A stretch of 64,000 nucleotides of DNA, from contig CBDCYF010000005.1 in assembly GCA_965224065.1 (NCBI GenBank), forward strand, positions 186,001-250,000, in the 5' to 3' direction. The translations under genes and the position numbers were made by a program. The notes beneath the pieces are model-generated. The model did no database searches. It worked only from the letters and a program-made list of their open reading frames with translations, and had not been told where the DNA came from. Positions 32,533 to 42,001 of this stretch are shown one piece after another (within the stretch, counting starts at the first letter, position 1; each line of letters begins with the position of its first letter). This DNA is from JAOTZA01 sp965224065. Lineage in GTDB: Bacteria > Acidobacteriota > Thermoanaerobaculia > Multivoradales > JAHEKO01.

Positions 32533-34098
32533 ATGCGGATTCTGACCTCGGAAGCCATGCAGGGTGTCGATCGGAGGGCGATCGAGGAGATCGGCATTCC
32601 CGGCCTGGTGCTGATGGAGAACGCGGCGATCGGCGTGGTCGACGCCCTTGGCGAGCGCTACCCTGAGGCCTCGTCGGTCGCGGTGTTTTGCGGCCGTGGC
32701 AACAACGGCGGTGACGGTCTGGCAATTGGGCGTCATCTGAGCTCGCGTGGATACAGAGTCGAGCTCTTCCTGCTGGCGGGCGGCCGACTCTCCGAGGACG
32801 CCGCGAGCCAGCTCGAGATCTGCCGCAAGCTGGGGCTGGAGGTCGCCGAGGTCGAGCCGGGGGAGGCGGTGAAGGCGGCACGGACGATCGACGCCGAGGT
32901 GTTTATCGACGCCCTGCTGGGAACCGGTCTTTCCCGTCCGCTCGAGGGCCAATGGGCGGAGCTGGCCGAGGCCCTGACCGAGCGCCGGGAGCCGGTGGTG
33001 GCGGTGGATATCCCCAGCGGGCTGTCGGGCAGTCGATCCGACGTGCCGGGTCCCCACGTACGGGCGGATCTAACGGTGACCTTTGCGGCTCCCAAGATCG
33101 CCCATGTCTTCCCGCCGGCGGCCGACTCGGTGGGTCAGGTGGTGGTGGCCGACCTGGGGTTTCACTCCGGTCTTCTGGCCGAGGCCGACGGCGACCTGGA
33201 GCTGCTGCAGGCGTCGGAGCTGGCCCCCTCCCTGCGGCCGCGCTCCGCCGGGGTCCACAAGGGCGATCTGGGGCACGTGCTGCTGCTCGCGGGCTCGACC
33301 GGCAAGACCGGTGCCGCGATCCTGGCGGCGCGGTCGACGGTGCGCTCGGGCGCCGGTCTGGTGACGGTCGCGGCGCCCGAGCCGGTCCTTGACGTGATCG
33401 CCGCCGGCTCGATCGAGAGCATGACGCTTCCGCTCGCGGTTGCCGGCGACGGCGGGCTGGCGCCGGAGGCCGCCGCGCAGCTCACCGCCGCGCTCGCCGG
33501 CAAACAGGTCGTGGCTGCCGGCCCGGGTCTCGGGACCACGGAATCTACGGTGGAGCTCCTACGGGGTCTGATCGAGATCCCCATTCCGCTGGTCCTGGAT
33601 GCCGACGGTCTCAACGCCTTTGCCGGGCGGCTCTCGGATCTGGCATCCCGGCAAGCCGAGACGGTGCTGACGCCGCACCCCGGGGAGCTCGGACGGTTGC
33701 TGCAGATGGACACCGCGGTGGTGGTGAAGGACCGGCTCTCGGCGGCGCGGGCCGCGGCCGAGGAGAGTGGCGCGGTGGTCGTGCTCAAAGGCCATCTGAC
33801 GTTGGTCGCGGAGCCCGGTGGTGGGGTCGCCGTCAACCCGACCGGCAATCCCGGCATGGCGACCGGCGGCTCGGGGGACGTGCTCACCGGGGTGATCGCG
33901 GCCCTGATCGCCCGCGGCCACGACGCCGCCACCGCGGCCCGGCTGGGCGTCTTTGTCCATGGCTCGGCCGGCGACCTGGCCGCCGAGCGGCGAGGCGAAG
34001 TCGGTCTCGCGGCGGGCGACCTGATCGACACGCTCGGGATCGCGTTCGAGCGCCTCGAGGATCTAGGGGCTTTCAACAAGCCCCCAGCCGACGGATGA
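32533..34098 (+). CDS. nnr: bifunctional NAD(P)H-hydrate epimerase / ADP-dependent dehydratase
   Basis: 521-aa metabolite-repair enzyme for damaged NAD(P)HX. The N-terminal YjeF epimerase domain (about 1-215) has VLMENAAIGVVDAL, VFCGRGNNGGDGLAIGRHL and VAVDIPSGLSGSRSD. The C-terminal ribokinase-like dehydratase domain has HKGDLGHVLLLAGSTGKTGA, VAAGPGLGTTEST, LTPHPGELGRLL, NPTGNPGMATGGSGDVLTGV and a final helix. tsaE overlaps the stop (ATGA), an arrangement that is widespread in bacteria. Confidence 0.95.
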   Translation: MRILTSEAMQGVDRRAIEEIGIPGLVLMENAAIGVVDALGERYPEASSVAVFCGRGNNGGDGLAIGRHLSSRGYRVELFLLAGGRLSEDAASQLEICRKLGLEVAEVEPGEAVKAARTIDAEVFIDALLGTGLSRPLEGQWAELAEALTERREPVVAVDIPSGLSGSRSDVPGPHVRADLTVTFAAPKIAHVFPPAADSVGQVVVADLGFHSGLLAEADGDLELLQASELAPSLRPRSAGVHKGDLGHVLLLAGSTGKTGAAILAARSTVRSGAGLVTVAAPEPVLDVIAAGSIESMTLPLAVAGDGGLAPEAAAQLTAALAGKQVVAAGPGLGTTESTVELLRGLIEIPIPLVLDADGLNAFAGRLSDLASRQAETVLTPHPGELGRLLQMDTAVVVKDRLSAARAAAEESGAVVVLKGHLTLVAEPGGGVAVNPTGNPGMATGGSGDVLTGVIAALIARGHDAATAARLGVFVHGSAGDLAAERRGEVGLAAGDLIDTLGIAFERLEDLGAFNKPPADG

Positions 34099-34529
34099 GC
34101 CGCTTCCGGAGCTCGTCACCCGAGGAGACGCGAGAGCTCGGCCGGCAACTGGCTGGACGCTTGGGGCCCGATGCGGTGCTGCTGTTGCACGGCGATCTGG
34201 GTGCCGGAAAGACGGTACTGACCCAGGGTCTGGCCGCCGGGCTCGGGCTGACGCCCGAGGATGTACAGTCTCCGTCTTACACCCTGATCCGAGAGCATGG
34301 GGTGGGCGCGGAGCGCTTGATCCACGTGGACCTCTACCGTCTCGAGGCCGGCGACCTGCCGGCCCTCGGGCTGGAAGAAATACTTGCCGGGCCGGGGCTC
34401 AAAGTGGTGGAGTGGGCCGAGCGGATCGACTTCCCGGTCGCCGATGCGTGGAGCGCGCACATCCGGCGGTCGGGTCCGGACGAGACGCGGTGGATCGAAG
34501 TGCGAGAACCAAAGACAACGGAGGAGTGA
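34095..34529 (+). CDS. tsaE: tRNA threonylcarbamoyladenosine biosynthesis ATPase TsaE
   Basis: 144-aa P-loop ATPase required with TsaB, TsaC and TsaD for t6A37 modification of ANN-decoding tRNAs. The Walker A is LLHGDLGAGKTVLTQGLAAG, SPSYTLIREH is the switch I-like region and HVDLYRLEAGDLPALGLEE the conserved middle. VVEWAERI marks the C-terminal strand. The length and motif set are standard. No other tsa genes are in the window. Confidence 0.95.
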   Translation: MSRFRSSSPEETRELGRQLAGRLGPDAVLLLHGDLGAGKTVLTQGLAAGLGLTPEDVQSPSYTLIREHGVGAERLIHVDLYRLEAGDLPALGLEEILAGPGLKVVEWAERIDFPVADAWSAHIRRSGPDETRWIEVREPKTTEE

Positions 34530-34533
34530 GCGA

Positions 34534-35391
34534 ATGAAAATCGACAAGGTCGGAATCCTGGGTTGTGGGCTGATGGGTGCAGGGATCGCAGAGGTGTGTG
34601 CGCGCGCGGGGATGGAGACGGTCATCCGGGAGATCGATCAGGAGTTTCTCGACAAGGGAATGGACCGGATCGGCAAATCTCTCGCCCGCGCGGTGGACAA
34701 GGGCAAGACCACACCCGAGGACCGGGACGCGACCCTGGCCCGCCTCCACGGCACGACCGAGAGCGAGGACCTGGCCGACTGCGATCTGGTTATCGAGGCC
34801 ATTGTGGAGAACCTGGAGCTCAAGTGCCGCACCTTTGCCGCCCTCGACGACATCGTCAAAAAGGAGGCGTTATTTGCGAGCAATACCTCGTCGCTGACCA
34901 TCACCGAACTGGCGATGGCCACACAGCGAACCGACCGGTTTCTCGGGCTGCATTTCTTCAACCCGGTACCGGTGATGCGGTTGGTCGAGGTAGTCGAGAC
35001 CCTGATGAGCGGCGCCGAGGCCATCCAGGCGGCCAACGACTTTGTGCGCCGAATCGGCAAGGAGCCGGTGGCTTGTAAGGACAACTCGGGCTTTATCGTC
35101 AACCGGCTGCTGGTGCCCTACCTGCTCGACGCGATCCGGGCGCTCGAGAACGGGGTCGGTTCGGTCGAGGACATCGACCAGGCTATGAAGTTGGGATGCG
35201 GCTACCCCATGGGTCCGTTCACCCTGCTCGATTTTGTCGGCTTGGACACGACCTACTACATCGCCAACATCATGTTCGAGGAGTACCGTGAGACGCGGTT
35301 TGCGCCGCCGCCGCTGCTCAAGAAGATGGTGCTTGCCGGGCGGTTCGGACGCAAAAGCGGGCGCGGGTTTTACGACTATTCGAAGGACTAA
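34534..35391 (+). CDS. 3-hydroxybutyryl-CoA / 3-hydroxyacyl-CoA dehydrogenase
   Basis: 285-aa NAD-dependent short-form dehydrogenase. The Rossmann motif KVGILGCGLMGAGIAEVCA is at the N-terminus, and the sequence continues with LVIEAIVENLELKCRTFA, ASNTSSLTITELA (the catalytic Ser/His region continues with GLHFFNPVPVMRLVEVV, which holds the catalytic His), DNSGFIVNRLLVPYLLDA and CGYPMGPFTLLDFVGLDTTYY. The length fits Hbd/PaaH-type enzymes used in butyrate or fatty-acid metabolism. GGAGGAGTGAGCG precedes ATG 34534, four bases after the tsaE stop. Confidence 0.93.
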   Translation: MKIDKVGILGCGLMGAGIAEVCARAGMETVIREIDQEFLDKGMDRIGKSLARAVDKGKTTPEDRDATLARLHGTTESEDLADCDLVIEAIVENLELKCRTFAALDDIVKKEALFASNTSSLTITELAMATQRTDRFLGLHFFNPVPVMRLVEVVETLMSGAEAIQAANDFVRRIGKEPVACKDNSGFIVNRLLVPYLLDAIRALENGVGSVEDIDQAMKLGCGYPMGPFTLLDFVGLDTTYYIANIMFEEYRETRFAPPPLLKKMVLAGRFGRKSGRGFYDYSKD

Positions 35392-35507
35392 CGGTCCGTG
35401 GATCTGGTAGAATCGAGCCCGGTCGAATGAACTCGCTCCCTCCGCAGGCGCACCCGGTACCACCCTCCCACCAACCCCTTCATCCTTCTTGACTAGTTGA
35501 CATCGGT

Positions 35508-36521
35508 ATGTCTCAAGTGACCCTCGCCGAAGAGGGCATCGATGCCCTATTTGGCACCCGCGACGAGAACCTAAAACGGATCGAAAGCGCGTTTGGCGTG
35601 TCTCTCAAGGCGCGTGGCAACCGCGTGACGATCGAGGGCGAGGCCGACGACAGCGGTGTCGCCGAGCATCTGCTGCGCGAGTTCTCGGCCCTGCTCGAGG
35701 CCGGCTACCGGCCGCGGCCGCGGGACGTCGATACGGCGATCCGGGTGCTGCGGGAATCGCCGCAGACCTCGCTGGTGGAGTTCTTTGCCGGCGACGGAAT
35801 CCTGGGGTCGGCGCGCCAGTTGGTGACACCCCGAAGCCTGGTCCAGCAACAGTATCTGAAGGCCATGGCTTTACACGACATGGTGATTTCGATCGGCCCC
35901 GCCGGCACGGGCAAGACCTACCTCGCGGTGGCCATGGCCGCGGCCGCGCTGGCCGAGAAAAAGATCCGCCGTATCCTGCTGGCCCGGCCGGCGGTCGAGG
36001 CGGGCGAGAAGCTGGGGTTTCTTCCGGGCGATCTGGCCGAGAAGGTCAATCCCTATCTACGCCCACTCTACGACGCCCTCTATGACCTCATCGGGTTCGA
36101 AAAGGTGGGCCGGATGATCGAGCGCGGGACCATCGAGGTCGCGCCGCTGGCCTTTATGCGCGGCCGTACTCTGAACGACGCGTTTGTAATCCTCGACGAA
36201 GCGCAGAACACGACCAGCGAGCAGATGAAGATGTTTCTCACCCGAATCGGGTTCAACTCGAAGGCGGTGATCAACGGAGACGTCACTCAGATCGACCTGC
36301 CATCGGGAAAACGCTCCGGCTTGAAAGAGGCGGAAGAGGCGCTGGCCGGCGTGGAAGGCATCAAGTTTGTCCGCTTCAGCGAGCGCGACGTGGTGCGACA
36401 CCCCTTGGTCCAGAAGATCGTCAGCGCGTACGATCGCTACGAGTCGGCGCGCGACGGCGAGGACCCGGTTGTGCGAGAGGCGGGGAGCCCCCGGGTGCGC
36501 AAGACGGCAAAAACGGGATGA
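35508..36521 (+). CDS. PhoH family ATPase
   Basis: 337-aa PhoH-like P-loop ATPase. The N-terminal KH-like region is GTRDENLKRIESAFGVSLKA. The Walker A is ISIGPAGTGKTYLAVAMA, LLARPAVEAGEKLGFLPGD is diagnostic for PhoH, Walker B is NDAFVILDEAQNTT, and NGDVTQIDLPSGKRSGLKEA is the sensor region. The gene precedes ybeY, the usual order. The protein is thought to act in RNA metabolism with YbeY. No Shine-Dalgarno is visible; TTGACTAGTTGACATCGGT precedes ATG 35508. The 116-bp gap upstream must hold the promoter of the phoH-ybeY-corC-era run. Confidence 0.93.
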   Translation: MSQVTLAEEGIDALFGTRDENLKRIESAFGVSLKARGNRVTIEGEADDSGVAEHLLREFSALLEAGYRPRPRDVDTAIRVLRESPQTSLVEFFAGDGILGSARQLVTPRSLVQQQYLKAMALHDMVISIGPAGTGKTYLAVAMAAAALAEKKIRRILLARPAVEAGEKLGFLPGDLAEKVNPYLRPLYDALYDLIGFEKVGRMIERGTIEVAPLAFMRGRTLNDAFVILDEAQNTTSEQMKMFLTRIGFNSKAVINGDVTQIDLPSGKRSGLKEAEEALAGVEGIKFVRFSERDVVRHPLVQKIVSAYDRYESARDGEDPVVREAGSPRVRKTAKTG

Positions 36522-36997
36522 AGTCCGACGGCTTGCCCGACGAAGCCGACCCCGACCCCGCCGAACGGATCGAGATCGCGCTGCAAAACCCGGAGGGCTA
36601 CTCCGAGGTTCGTGCGGCAGCGCTCGAGGGGTGGCTGCGGGAGCTGATCATCGAGCTGGCACCGGATACCTCGTCGCTCGCGGTGCGGTTTCTCGACGAT
36701 CGCGACATTCGGCGGTTGAACCGCCGGTACCGGGGCGTGGACCGGTCGACCGATGTCCTGTCCTTTCCCGGAGAAAGCGGGGTCGAGGGCCGGCATCTGG
36801 GCGACGTCGCCGTCTCGGTGCCCACCGCCGGCCGCCAAGCCGCGCAAGCCGGCCATACGGTCGAGCGGGAGCTACGCACCCTCCTGCTCCACGGCGTGCT
36901 CCACTGCCTGGGCTATGACCACGAGACCGACAACGGCGAGATGCAGGAGCTGGAATCGACACTTCGCCGGCGGTGGGTCGAGGAGAGGGCGGTATGA
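36518..36997 (+). CDS. ybeY: endoribonuclease YbeY
   Basis: 159-aa zinc-dependent RNase needed for 16S rRNA 3' end maturation and ribosome quality control. The metal motif H3xH5xH is LLHGVLHCLGYDHETDNGEM, and the upstream segment FLDDRDIRRLNRRYRGVDRS is followed by TDVLSFP. The N-terminal ~15 residues are acidic and slightly longer than usual. ATG 36518 overlaps the phoH stop (ATGA). The downstream corC-like gene overlaps in the same way. Confidence 0.94.
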   Translation: MKSDGLPDEADPDPAERIEIALQNPEGYSEVRAAALEGWLRELIIELAPDTSSLAVRFLDDRDIRRLNRRYRGVDRSTDVLSFPGESGVEGRHLGDVAVSVPTAGRQAAQAGHTVERELRTLLLHGVLHCLGYDHETDNGEMQELESTLRRRWVEERAV

Positions 36998-38265
36998 CGG
37001 CGACTGCCGGTTGGGTGCTGAGCGCGGTGCTGGCCGCGTTGACCGCGCTCTTTGTCGTTCTTTCGGCCATGCTCGAGCGGCCGGGACCGATTCGTCTGCG
37101 ACACTGGGTGGAGGAGTCGGGAGGCCGGCTACAGCAGTGGATGGACCGGCCGAACCGGTTCGAGGCGTTTCGCTACGTCCTGAGCGCCCTGGCGCGCGGT
37201 TTTCCGGTTGCCCTGGCGGCAGCGCTGACGCTGACGCCGACGGCGGGTACCACGCCGCGCGTCGCCGATCTCGCCATCGCGGTCGGCGCCGTCGTGGCGC
37301 TGGTATTCGCCCTCGAGCTTCTCAATCGCTTTCTCGTTGGCCGCAACCCGGAAAAGGTGCTGCGGCGGTTGACCCCAACGTACCGAGCGCTGTTGATGAC
37401 GCTTTCACCGCTGGTGCTGCCGGTGGCGTGGCTGCTGCCCGCCACTGCGGTGCGGCGCAGCGACGACGAGGAAGAGGACGAAGCCTCCGAAGAGGAGATC
37501 GAGGCGTTTCTGGACGTCGGGGCGGCGGAGGGGATCCTCGAGCCCGGCGAGGAGGATCTGATCCTGCGGGTGATGGACTTTGGGGATCAGTCGGTCCGGG
37601 GCGCCATGACGCCGCGAATCGACGTGGTCAGCGCCCCCGTGGATACGCCGCTGGACGAGCTGGCCGAGATCGTCGTCGAGTCCAAGCACTCGCGGATCCC
37701 GCTCTATGGCGATTCGGTCGATGACATCCGCGGTGTGCTCCACATCCGCGACCTTTTGCGGGGCCTTCGCTCCGGGACACCCGTGGCGGCCTCGTCACTG
37801 GCGCTGCCGGCGGTCTTTGTGCCGGAGACCAAGAGGTTGGCCGATTTGCTGCGCGATCTGCAGGCGTCCCATCAGCAGATGGCCATCGTGGTCGACGAGT
37901 ACGGTGGCACCTCGGGCGTCGTCACGGTGGAAGACCTCCTCGAGGAGATCGTCGGTGACATCGTGGACGAGCACGATGAAGAGGAGGCCCTCTGCGAACA
38001 GCTCGACGACGGCAGTTGGCGCCTGAGTGGCCGGATCGGCCTCGACCGCGTGGGTGAGCTGTTTGCGGTAGAGCTCGATGATGAGCCCTACGAGACCGTC
38101 GGAGGCCTGGTTTTTGGTCTCCTCGGCGACGTGCCCAAGGCGGGGGCGGTGGTGCGCACGCACGGTCTTCGTTTCGACGTCGAGGGGGTCTCGGGAAGGA
38201 GCATCGAGGCGGTGCGGGTGTCGCCACGGGCGGAGATCGAGGGTCGCGAGCGCTCCCATGGGTGA
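36994..38265 (+). CDS. CNNM/CorC-HlyC family transporter-associated protein
   Basis: 423-aa membrane protein with N-terminal hydrophobic segments (LSAVLAALTALFVVLSAML, AIAVGAVVALVFALELLNRF, LLMTLSPLVLPVAWLLPATA). An acidic linker, DDEEEDEASEEEIEAFLDVG, follows. Two CBS domains follow (VRGAMTPRIDVV... and LADLLRDLQASHQQMAIVVD, EYGGTSGVVTVEDLLEEIVGD), and a C-terminal CorC_HlyC domain (RLSGRIGLDRVGELFAVEL) ends it. Such proteins are linked to magnesium/cobalt efflux and to lipid-carrier recycling. It sits between ybeY and era with an 8-bp overlap into era, a frequent arrangement. Confidence 0.9.
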   Translation: MTATAGWVLSAVLAALTALFVVLSAMLERPGPIRLRHWVEESGGRLQQWMDRPNRFEAFRYVLSALARGFPVALAAALTLTPTAGTTPRVADLAIAVGAVVALVFALELLNRFLVGRNPEKVLRRLTPTYRALLMTLSPLVLPVAWLLPATAVRRSDDEEEDEASEEEIEAFLDVGAAEGILEPGEEDLILRVMDFGDQSVRGAMTPRIDVVSAPVDTPLDELAEIVVESKHSRIPLYGDSVDDIRGVLHIRDLLRGLRSGTPVAASSLALPAVFVPETKRLADLLRDLQASHQQMAIVVDEYGGTSGVVTVEDLLEEIVGDIVDEHDEEEALCEQLDDGSWRLSGRIGLDRVGELFAVELDDEPYETVGGLVFGLLGDVPKAGAVVRTHGLRFDVEGVSGRSIEAVRVSPRAEIEGRERSHG

Positions 38266-39166
38266 TCTCGCCGGCCGGGAGCCGGGAGAAACGCGCGCCG
38301 GCATCGTGACGCTGGCCGGCCGGCCCAACGCCGGCAAATCGACGCTGATGAACCGGCTTCTGGGAGAGAAGCTCGCCGCCGTCTCGGACAAGCCCCAGAC
38401 CACGCGGCACCGGTTGGTGGGCATCCTCACCGGCGACCGCGGCCAGATCGTCTTCTACGACACCCCCGGGGTCCACCGGCCGCTGCACCGGATGAACCGG
38501 CGGATGGTTCGTTACGCGGTGGACGCCCTGGAGGAAGGCGACGTGGTCTGCCTTCTGGCCGATGCCTCGGTCCCCTTTGGCTCGGGCGACGCCTACATGT
38601 TGGATCTGGTGGAGAAAACCGGCGGACCCCGGATTGCCGTGCTCAACAAAGTCGACCGCGTCAACAAGCCCGATCTCTTGCCGCGGATCGCGCGCTACGC
38701 CGAGACCGACTTGTTCGACGAGATCGTCCCGGTGAGCGCGTTGACCGGGGATGGCTGCGAGCGCCTGATGGAGGTTCTCTGGGGCGCCATACCCGAGGGC
38801 GAGCCCTTGTACGACGCGGACCTCTACACGCTCCATCCCGAGCGTTTTTTGGCCGCCGAGGTGATCCGCGAGAAGATTCTGCAAACGGCCCGCGACGAGC
38901 TGCCCTTTACCACCGCAGTGGTGATCGAGAAGTGGGAAGAGGTCGAGGCCGGGAATCGAGCGCACATCCATGCGCAAATCTTGGTCGAGAAGCCGGGACA
39001 GAAGGCGATTCTGATCGGCCGGAAGGGCGAGGCCATCAAGCGGCTCGGCATCGCCGCCCGCCGGGATCTGGAGCGCCTGCTGGGGCGCGGAGTGCATCTG
39101 GAGCTATTTGTCCGCCACGAGCCCGGTTGGCGCGAGAACCGCCGGTTGCTGGCGGAGATCCTCTGA
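38258..39166 (+). CDS. era: GTPase Era
   Basis: 302-aa GTPase that binds the 3' end of 16S rRNA during 30S assembly. G1 is VTLAGRPNAGKSTLMNRLLG, G2 is in SDKPQTTRHR, G3 is IVFYDTPGVHRP, G4 is VLNKVDRVNK and G5 is VSALTGDG. The C-terminal KH domain includes IHAQILVEKPGQKAILIGRK followed by GEAIKRLG. ATG 38258 is eight bases inside the corC-like gene. The 144-bp gap downstream holds nothing recognisable before the M48 gene. Confidence 0.97.
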   Translation: MGDLAGREPGETRAGIVTLAGRPNAGKSTLMNRLLGEKLAAVSDKPQTTRHRLVGILTGDRGQIVFYDTPGVHRPLHRMNRRMVRYAVDALEEGDVVCLLADASVPFGSGDAYMLDLVEKTGGPRIAVLNKVDRVNKPDLLPRIARYAETDLFDEIVPVSALTGDGCERLMEVLWGAIPEGEPLYDADLYTLHPERFLAAEVIREKILQTARDELPFTTAVVIEKWEEVEAGNRAHIHAQILVEKPGQKAILIGRKGEAIKRLGIAARRDLERLLGRGVHLELFVRHEPGWRENRRLLAEIL

Positions 39167-39310
39167 CGCCGCCGGCATTTCTTCCCGAGGAATTCCGGAA
39201 GCTGTGGCAGCGGACGCGCGTTACAATGCACTCCCTGCCTTGAGTGACGGCTCGGCCCCCGGGTCGGGCTTTGGATATCTCAACGAGAACCGTTGGAGGG
39301 GCGACCAAAG

Positions 39311-40798
39311 ATGCGAAAGATACGAATGATCCGAGTGATGCGAACGAGAGCCAACCGTCTGTTCCTGCCGTCTGTCGCGGTCGTGCTGCTCGGGCTGTTG
39401 CTGGCCTCCTGCGCCGTCAATCCGGCGACCGGGAAGCGGCAACTGATGCTGATCAGCGAGGCCGACGAGGTCGCCATGGGCCGCGAGGCCCACGAACAGA
39501 TCCTGCAGACCATGGGGGTCTACGACGATCAGGGAGTCCAGGAATACGTTGCCGAGCTGGGCGCCCAGCTGGCGGCAGTCTCCGAGCGGCCCAACCTGCC
39601 CTGGACCTTCACCGTGCTCGACGATGCAGCGGTCAATGCCTTCGCGTTGCCAGGCGGATTTATCTACGTCACCCGCGGCATCATGACCCATCTCGACAGC
39701 GAGGCCGAGCTGGTCGGTGTGCTGGGGCATGAGATCGGCCACGTTACCGGCCGCCACGGTGCTTCGCGGATGAGCAAGGCCCAACTGATGAGCGTCGGTT
39801 TGGGCGTCGGGATGATCGTGAGTCCCGAGCTGCAACAGTTCGGGGATCTGGCGATGCAGGGGATGCAGCTCTTGTTTCTCAAGTACTCGCGCGACGACGA
39901 GCGCCAGGCCGATGATCTGGGGTTGCGCTACACGGTGGCCGGCGGCTGGGACGCCCGCGAGATGCCGGAGGTTTTTGGCGTGCTCAAAAGCGTCGGGGAA
40001 GCGTCGGGCGCGGGGCGTCTTCCCGGTTGGCTGTCGACCCACCCGGATCCGGGCCAGCGCCAGGAGCGGATCGGCGCCCAACTGGCCAGCCTGGAGCAGG
40101 ACTTCACCGGCTCCAAGCTCAACCGCGAGCCGTATCTGGGTCAGCTCGACGGCATGATCTTTGGTCCCAACCCCCGAGAGGGCTTTTTTGAGGAGAGCGA
40201 GTTCTTGCACCCCGAGCTGGCCTTCCGGCTGACCTTTCCCGAGGGTTGGAGGTATCAGAACCAGCGGCAGCAGGTTGCGGCGATGAGCCCGAACCAGGAC
40301 GCGATCGTGGCCCTGACCCTGGATCCCGAGGCGGACCCCCAGGCGGCGGCGCGCAAGTTTCTGTCGCAGGAAGGTCTGCGGTCGGGCCGCATCCAGCGCG
40401 GTTCGATCCACGGGATCCCCGCCGCCGGAGCCGACTTCGAGGTGCCACGCGAGCAGCAAGAGGCGATCCGTGGCCAGGTCGCGTTTCTACGCTACGACAA
40501 CCGGACCTACCGGTTGCTGGGTTATACGCTGGAGAGCAAGTGGAACGGTTACGGCCGGCCGATCGGGACGTTCATCGAGAGCTTCCAGCAACTGCGCGAC
40601 CGGCGGGTGCTCGAGATCCAGCCGGCCCGCGTCGACCTGGTTAAGCCACGCCGCGACATCCCGCTCCAGAGCTTCCAGAGCCAGTTCCCGTCCAGCATCC
40701 CGGTCGAGACCCTGGCGCTGATCAACCATGTGTCGCTCGACGGTTTTCTCGCCGGCGGCGCGTCGGCGAAACGGGTGGTCGGCGGGCCGGGATCTTAG
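39311..40798 (+). CDS. M48 family metalloprotease, lipoprotein
   Basis: 495-aa protein with a lipobox signal peptide (LLGLLLASCAVNPATGKRQL; lipidated Cys follows LAS). The zinc-protease motif HExxH is VGVLGHEIGHVTGRHGASR, with the third ligand in YSRDDERQADDLGLRY; DERQAD is the BepA/YfgC-type exosite. After the protease domain there is a C-terminal beta-rich domain of about 190 residues (AFRLTFPEGWRYQNQRQQVA...). BepA-like enzymes degrade stalled outer-membrane proteins, which would fit the BamA system. ATG 39311 has GGAGGGG nine bases upstream; TTG 39293 is a weaker alternative. Confidence 0.92.
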   Translation: MRKIRMIRVMRTRANRLFLPSVAVVLLGLLLASCAVNPATGKRQLMLISEADEVAMGREAHEQILQTMGVYDDQGVQEYVAELGAQLAAVSERPNLPWTFTVLDDAAVNAFALPGGFIYVTRGIMTHLDSEAELVGVLGHEIGHVTGRHGASRMSKAQLMSVGLGVGMIVSPELQQFGDLAMQGMQLLFLKYSRDDERQADDLGLRYTVAGGWDAREMPEVFGVLKSVGEASGAGRLPGWLSTHPDPGQRQERIGAQLASLEQDFTGSKLNREPYLGQLDGMIFGPNPREGFFEESEFLHPELAFRLTFPEGWRYQNQRQQVAAMSPNQDAIVALTLDPEADPQAAARKFLSQEGLRSGRIQRGSIHGIPAAGADFEVPREQQEAIRGQVAFLRYDNRTYRLLGYTLESKWNGYGRPIGTFIESFQQLRDRRVLEIQPARVDLVKPRRDIPLQSFQSQFPSSIPVETLALINHVSLDGFLAGGASAKRVVGGPGS

Positions 40799-40819
40799 AT
40801 CGCCCCCCACTCCTTCGAT

Positions 40820-40847
40820 CCCTCTCCCTCCCTCCGGAGGGAGAGGG
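40820..40847. terminator. strong hairpin between convergent M48 and VWA genes
   Basis: CCCTCTCCCTCC pairs perfectly with GGAGGGAGAGGG around a CTCC loop (12-bp stem). It lies 21 bp after the M48 gene stop and 66 bp from the 3' end of the minus-strand VWA gene, where a bidirectional terminator is expected. There is no T-run, so the terminator assignment rests on position and stem strength. Confidence 0.6.
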
Positions 40848-40912
40848 ACGCCGCCACCCGGTGCCCGTGAACGGGCTGAAGGCCAATGCCGCAGGTAGAT
40901 ACGGCCTTTCGC

Positions 40913-42001
40913 TCAGCGCACCCGCCGGCGCCGGTTGCGGATGTAGTCCGCCAGGATGAACTCGCCCAGGTCGGTCGGGGAGGCGAAGTAGGCCCGCCCA
41001 CGGTTGACCTGGGTGAGTTTCTCGACAAACTCGGTCAGCGACGGGTCGGTCGCCAGCATAAAGGTCGTGATGACGATCCGCTGGCGCCGGCAGACGTCGG
41101 CCTCTTCGAGCGTCCGGTTGACGATCTTGAGATCGAGGCCAAAGGGGTTTTTGTAGATTCGGCCGCCTTCGGTGATCGCTGAGGGCTTGCCGTCGGTGAT
41201 CAGAAAGATCTGCTTGTTGGGCTGTTTGTGCCGGCCGAGCATCGCCCGCGCCATCCGCAGGCCGTCGCGGGTGTTGGTGTGGTACGGCCCCGCCTGGACA
41301 TAGGGCAGCTCGGCCAGGTCCAGTCGCTCGGCGCGATCGCCAAAGAGCAGAACACCCAGCGAGTCCTTGGGATACTTGGTCGTGATCAGCTCGGTCAGTG
41401 CCAACGCCACCTTCTTGGCCGGCGTGATCCGATCTTCACCATAGAGGATCATCGAGTGGCTGACGTCGATCGCGACCACGGTGGCGCAAGACGTCAGGTG
41501 TTCGGTCTCGCTGACCTCGAGATCTTCCTCCGCCAGCTCGAGCCGGCCGAGGTTGCGCTTGAGCGCGTTGCGAAACGACGTCGTGGCGTCCAGCCGGTGG
41601 AGATCGTCGCCAAATGAGTAGCGCCGCGTCTCGGGGAGCTTCTCGACCCCCTCGCCCTCGGCCCGCACGGCGTGATAGCCGGCGCCACCGCGCTTCAAGC
41701 TGGTGAAGATTTCCTCGAAGGCCTGCCGGCGGATTCTGCGCTCGCCGATCGAGGAGAGCCCCAGCGAGCCGTCGGTGGCTCGCTCCAGCACACGCTGCAT
41801 CTCCAGGTCCTCCATGAACGCCTCGAGATCGATCGCGGGGTCGATATAGCCTTGCTCTTGCAGGTACCGCATCCACTCCATGGCCTCCTCGGCGTCGCCA
41901 CCCGAGGCCAGAATGAGCTGGTTGAAGAGATTTTGGAGCTCGGTGCCCGCGAGCAGCGACCGAAGGAGATCGGGATCGAGATAAAAAAAGCGGTGCCTCA
42001 A
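40913..42001 (-). CDS. VWA domain-containing protein, partner of MoxR-type ATPase
   Basis: 362-aa protein. The N-terminal ~150 residues are helical and charged (DPDLLRSLLAGTELQNLFNQ, YLQEQGYIDPAIDLEAFMED). The C-terminal VWA domain starts at TSCATVVAIDVSHSMILYGE with an intact MIDAS DxSxS-type site (DVSHS) and continues with LGVLLFGDRAERLDL and QIFLITDGKPSAITEG. The start ATG overlaps the stop of the upstream MoxR-type ATPase gene (ATGA). Such AAA+/VWA pairs act as metal-insertion or remodelling chaperones; the client is not known here. Confidence 0.88.
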   Translation of the reverse strand: MRHRFFYLDPDLLRSLLAGTELQNLFNQLILASGGDAEEAMEWMRYLQEQGYIDPAIDLEAFMEDLEMQRVLERATDGSLGLSSIGERRIRRQAFEEIFTSLKRGGAGYHAVRAEGEGVEKLPETRRYSFGDDLHRLDATTSFRNALKRNLGRLELAEEDLEVSETEHLTSCATVVAIDVSHSMILYGEDRITPAKKVALALTELITTKYPKDSLGVLLFGDRAERLDLAELPYVQAGPYHTNTRDGLRMARAMLGRHKQPNKQIFLITDGKPSAITEGGRIYKNPFGLDLKIVNRTLEEADVCRRQRIVITTFMLATDPSLTEFVEKLTQVNRGRAYFASPTDLGEFILADYIRNRRRRVR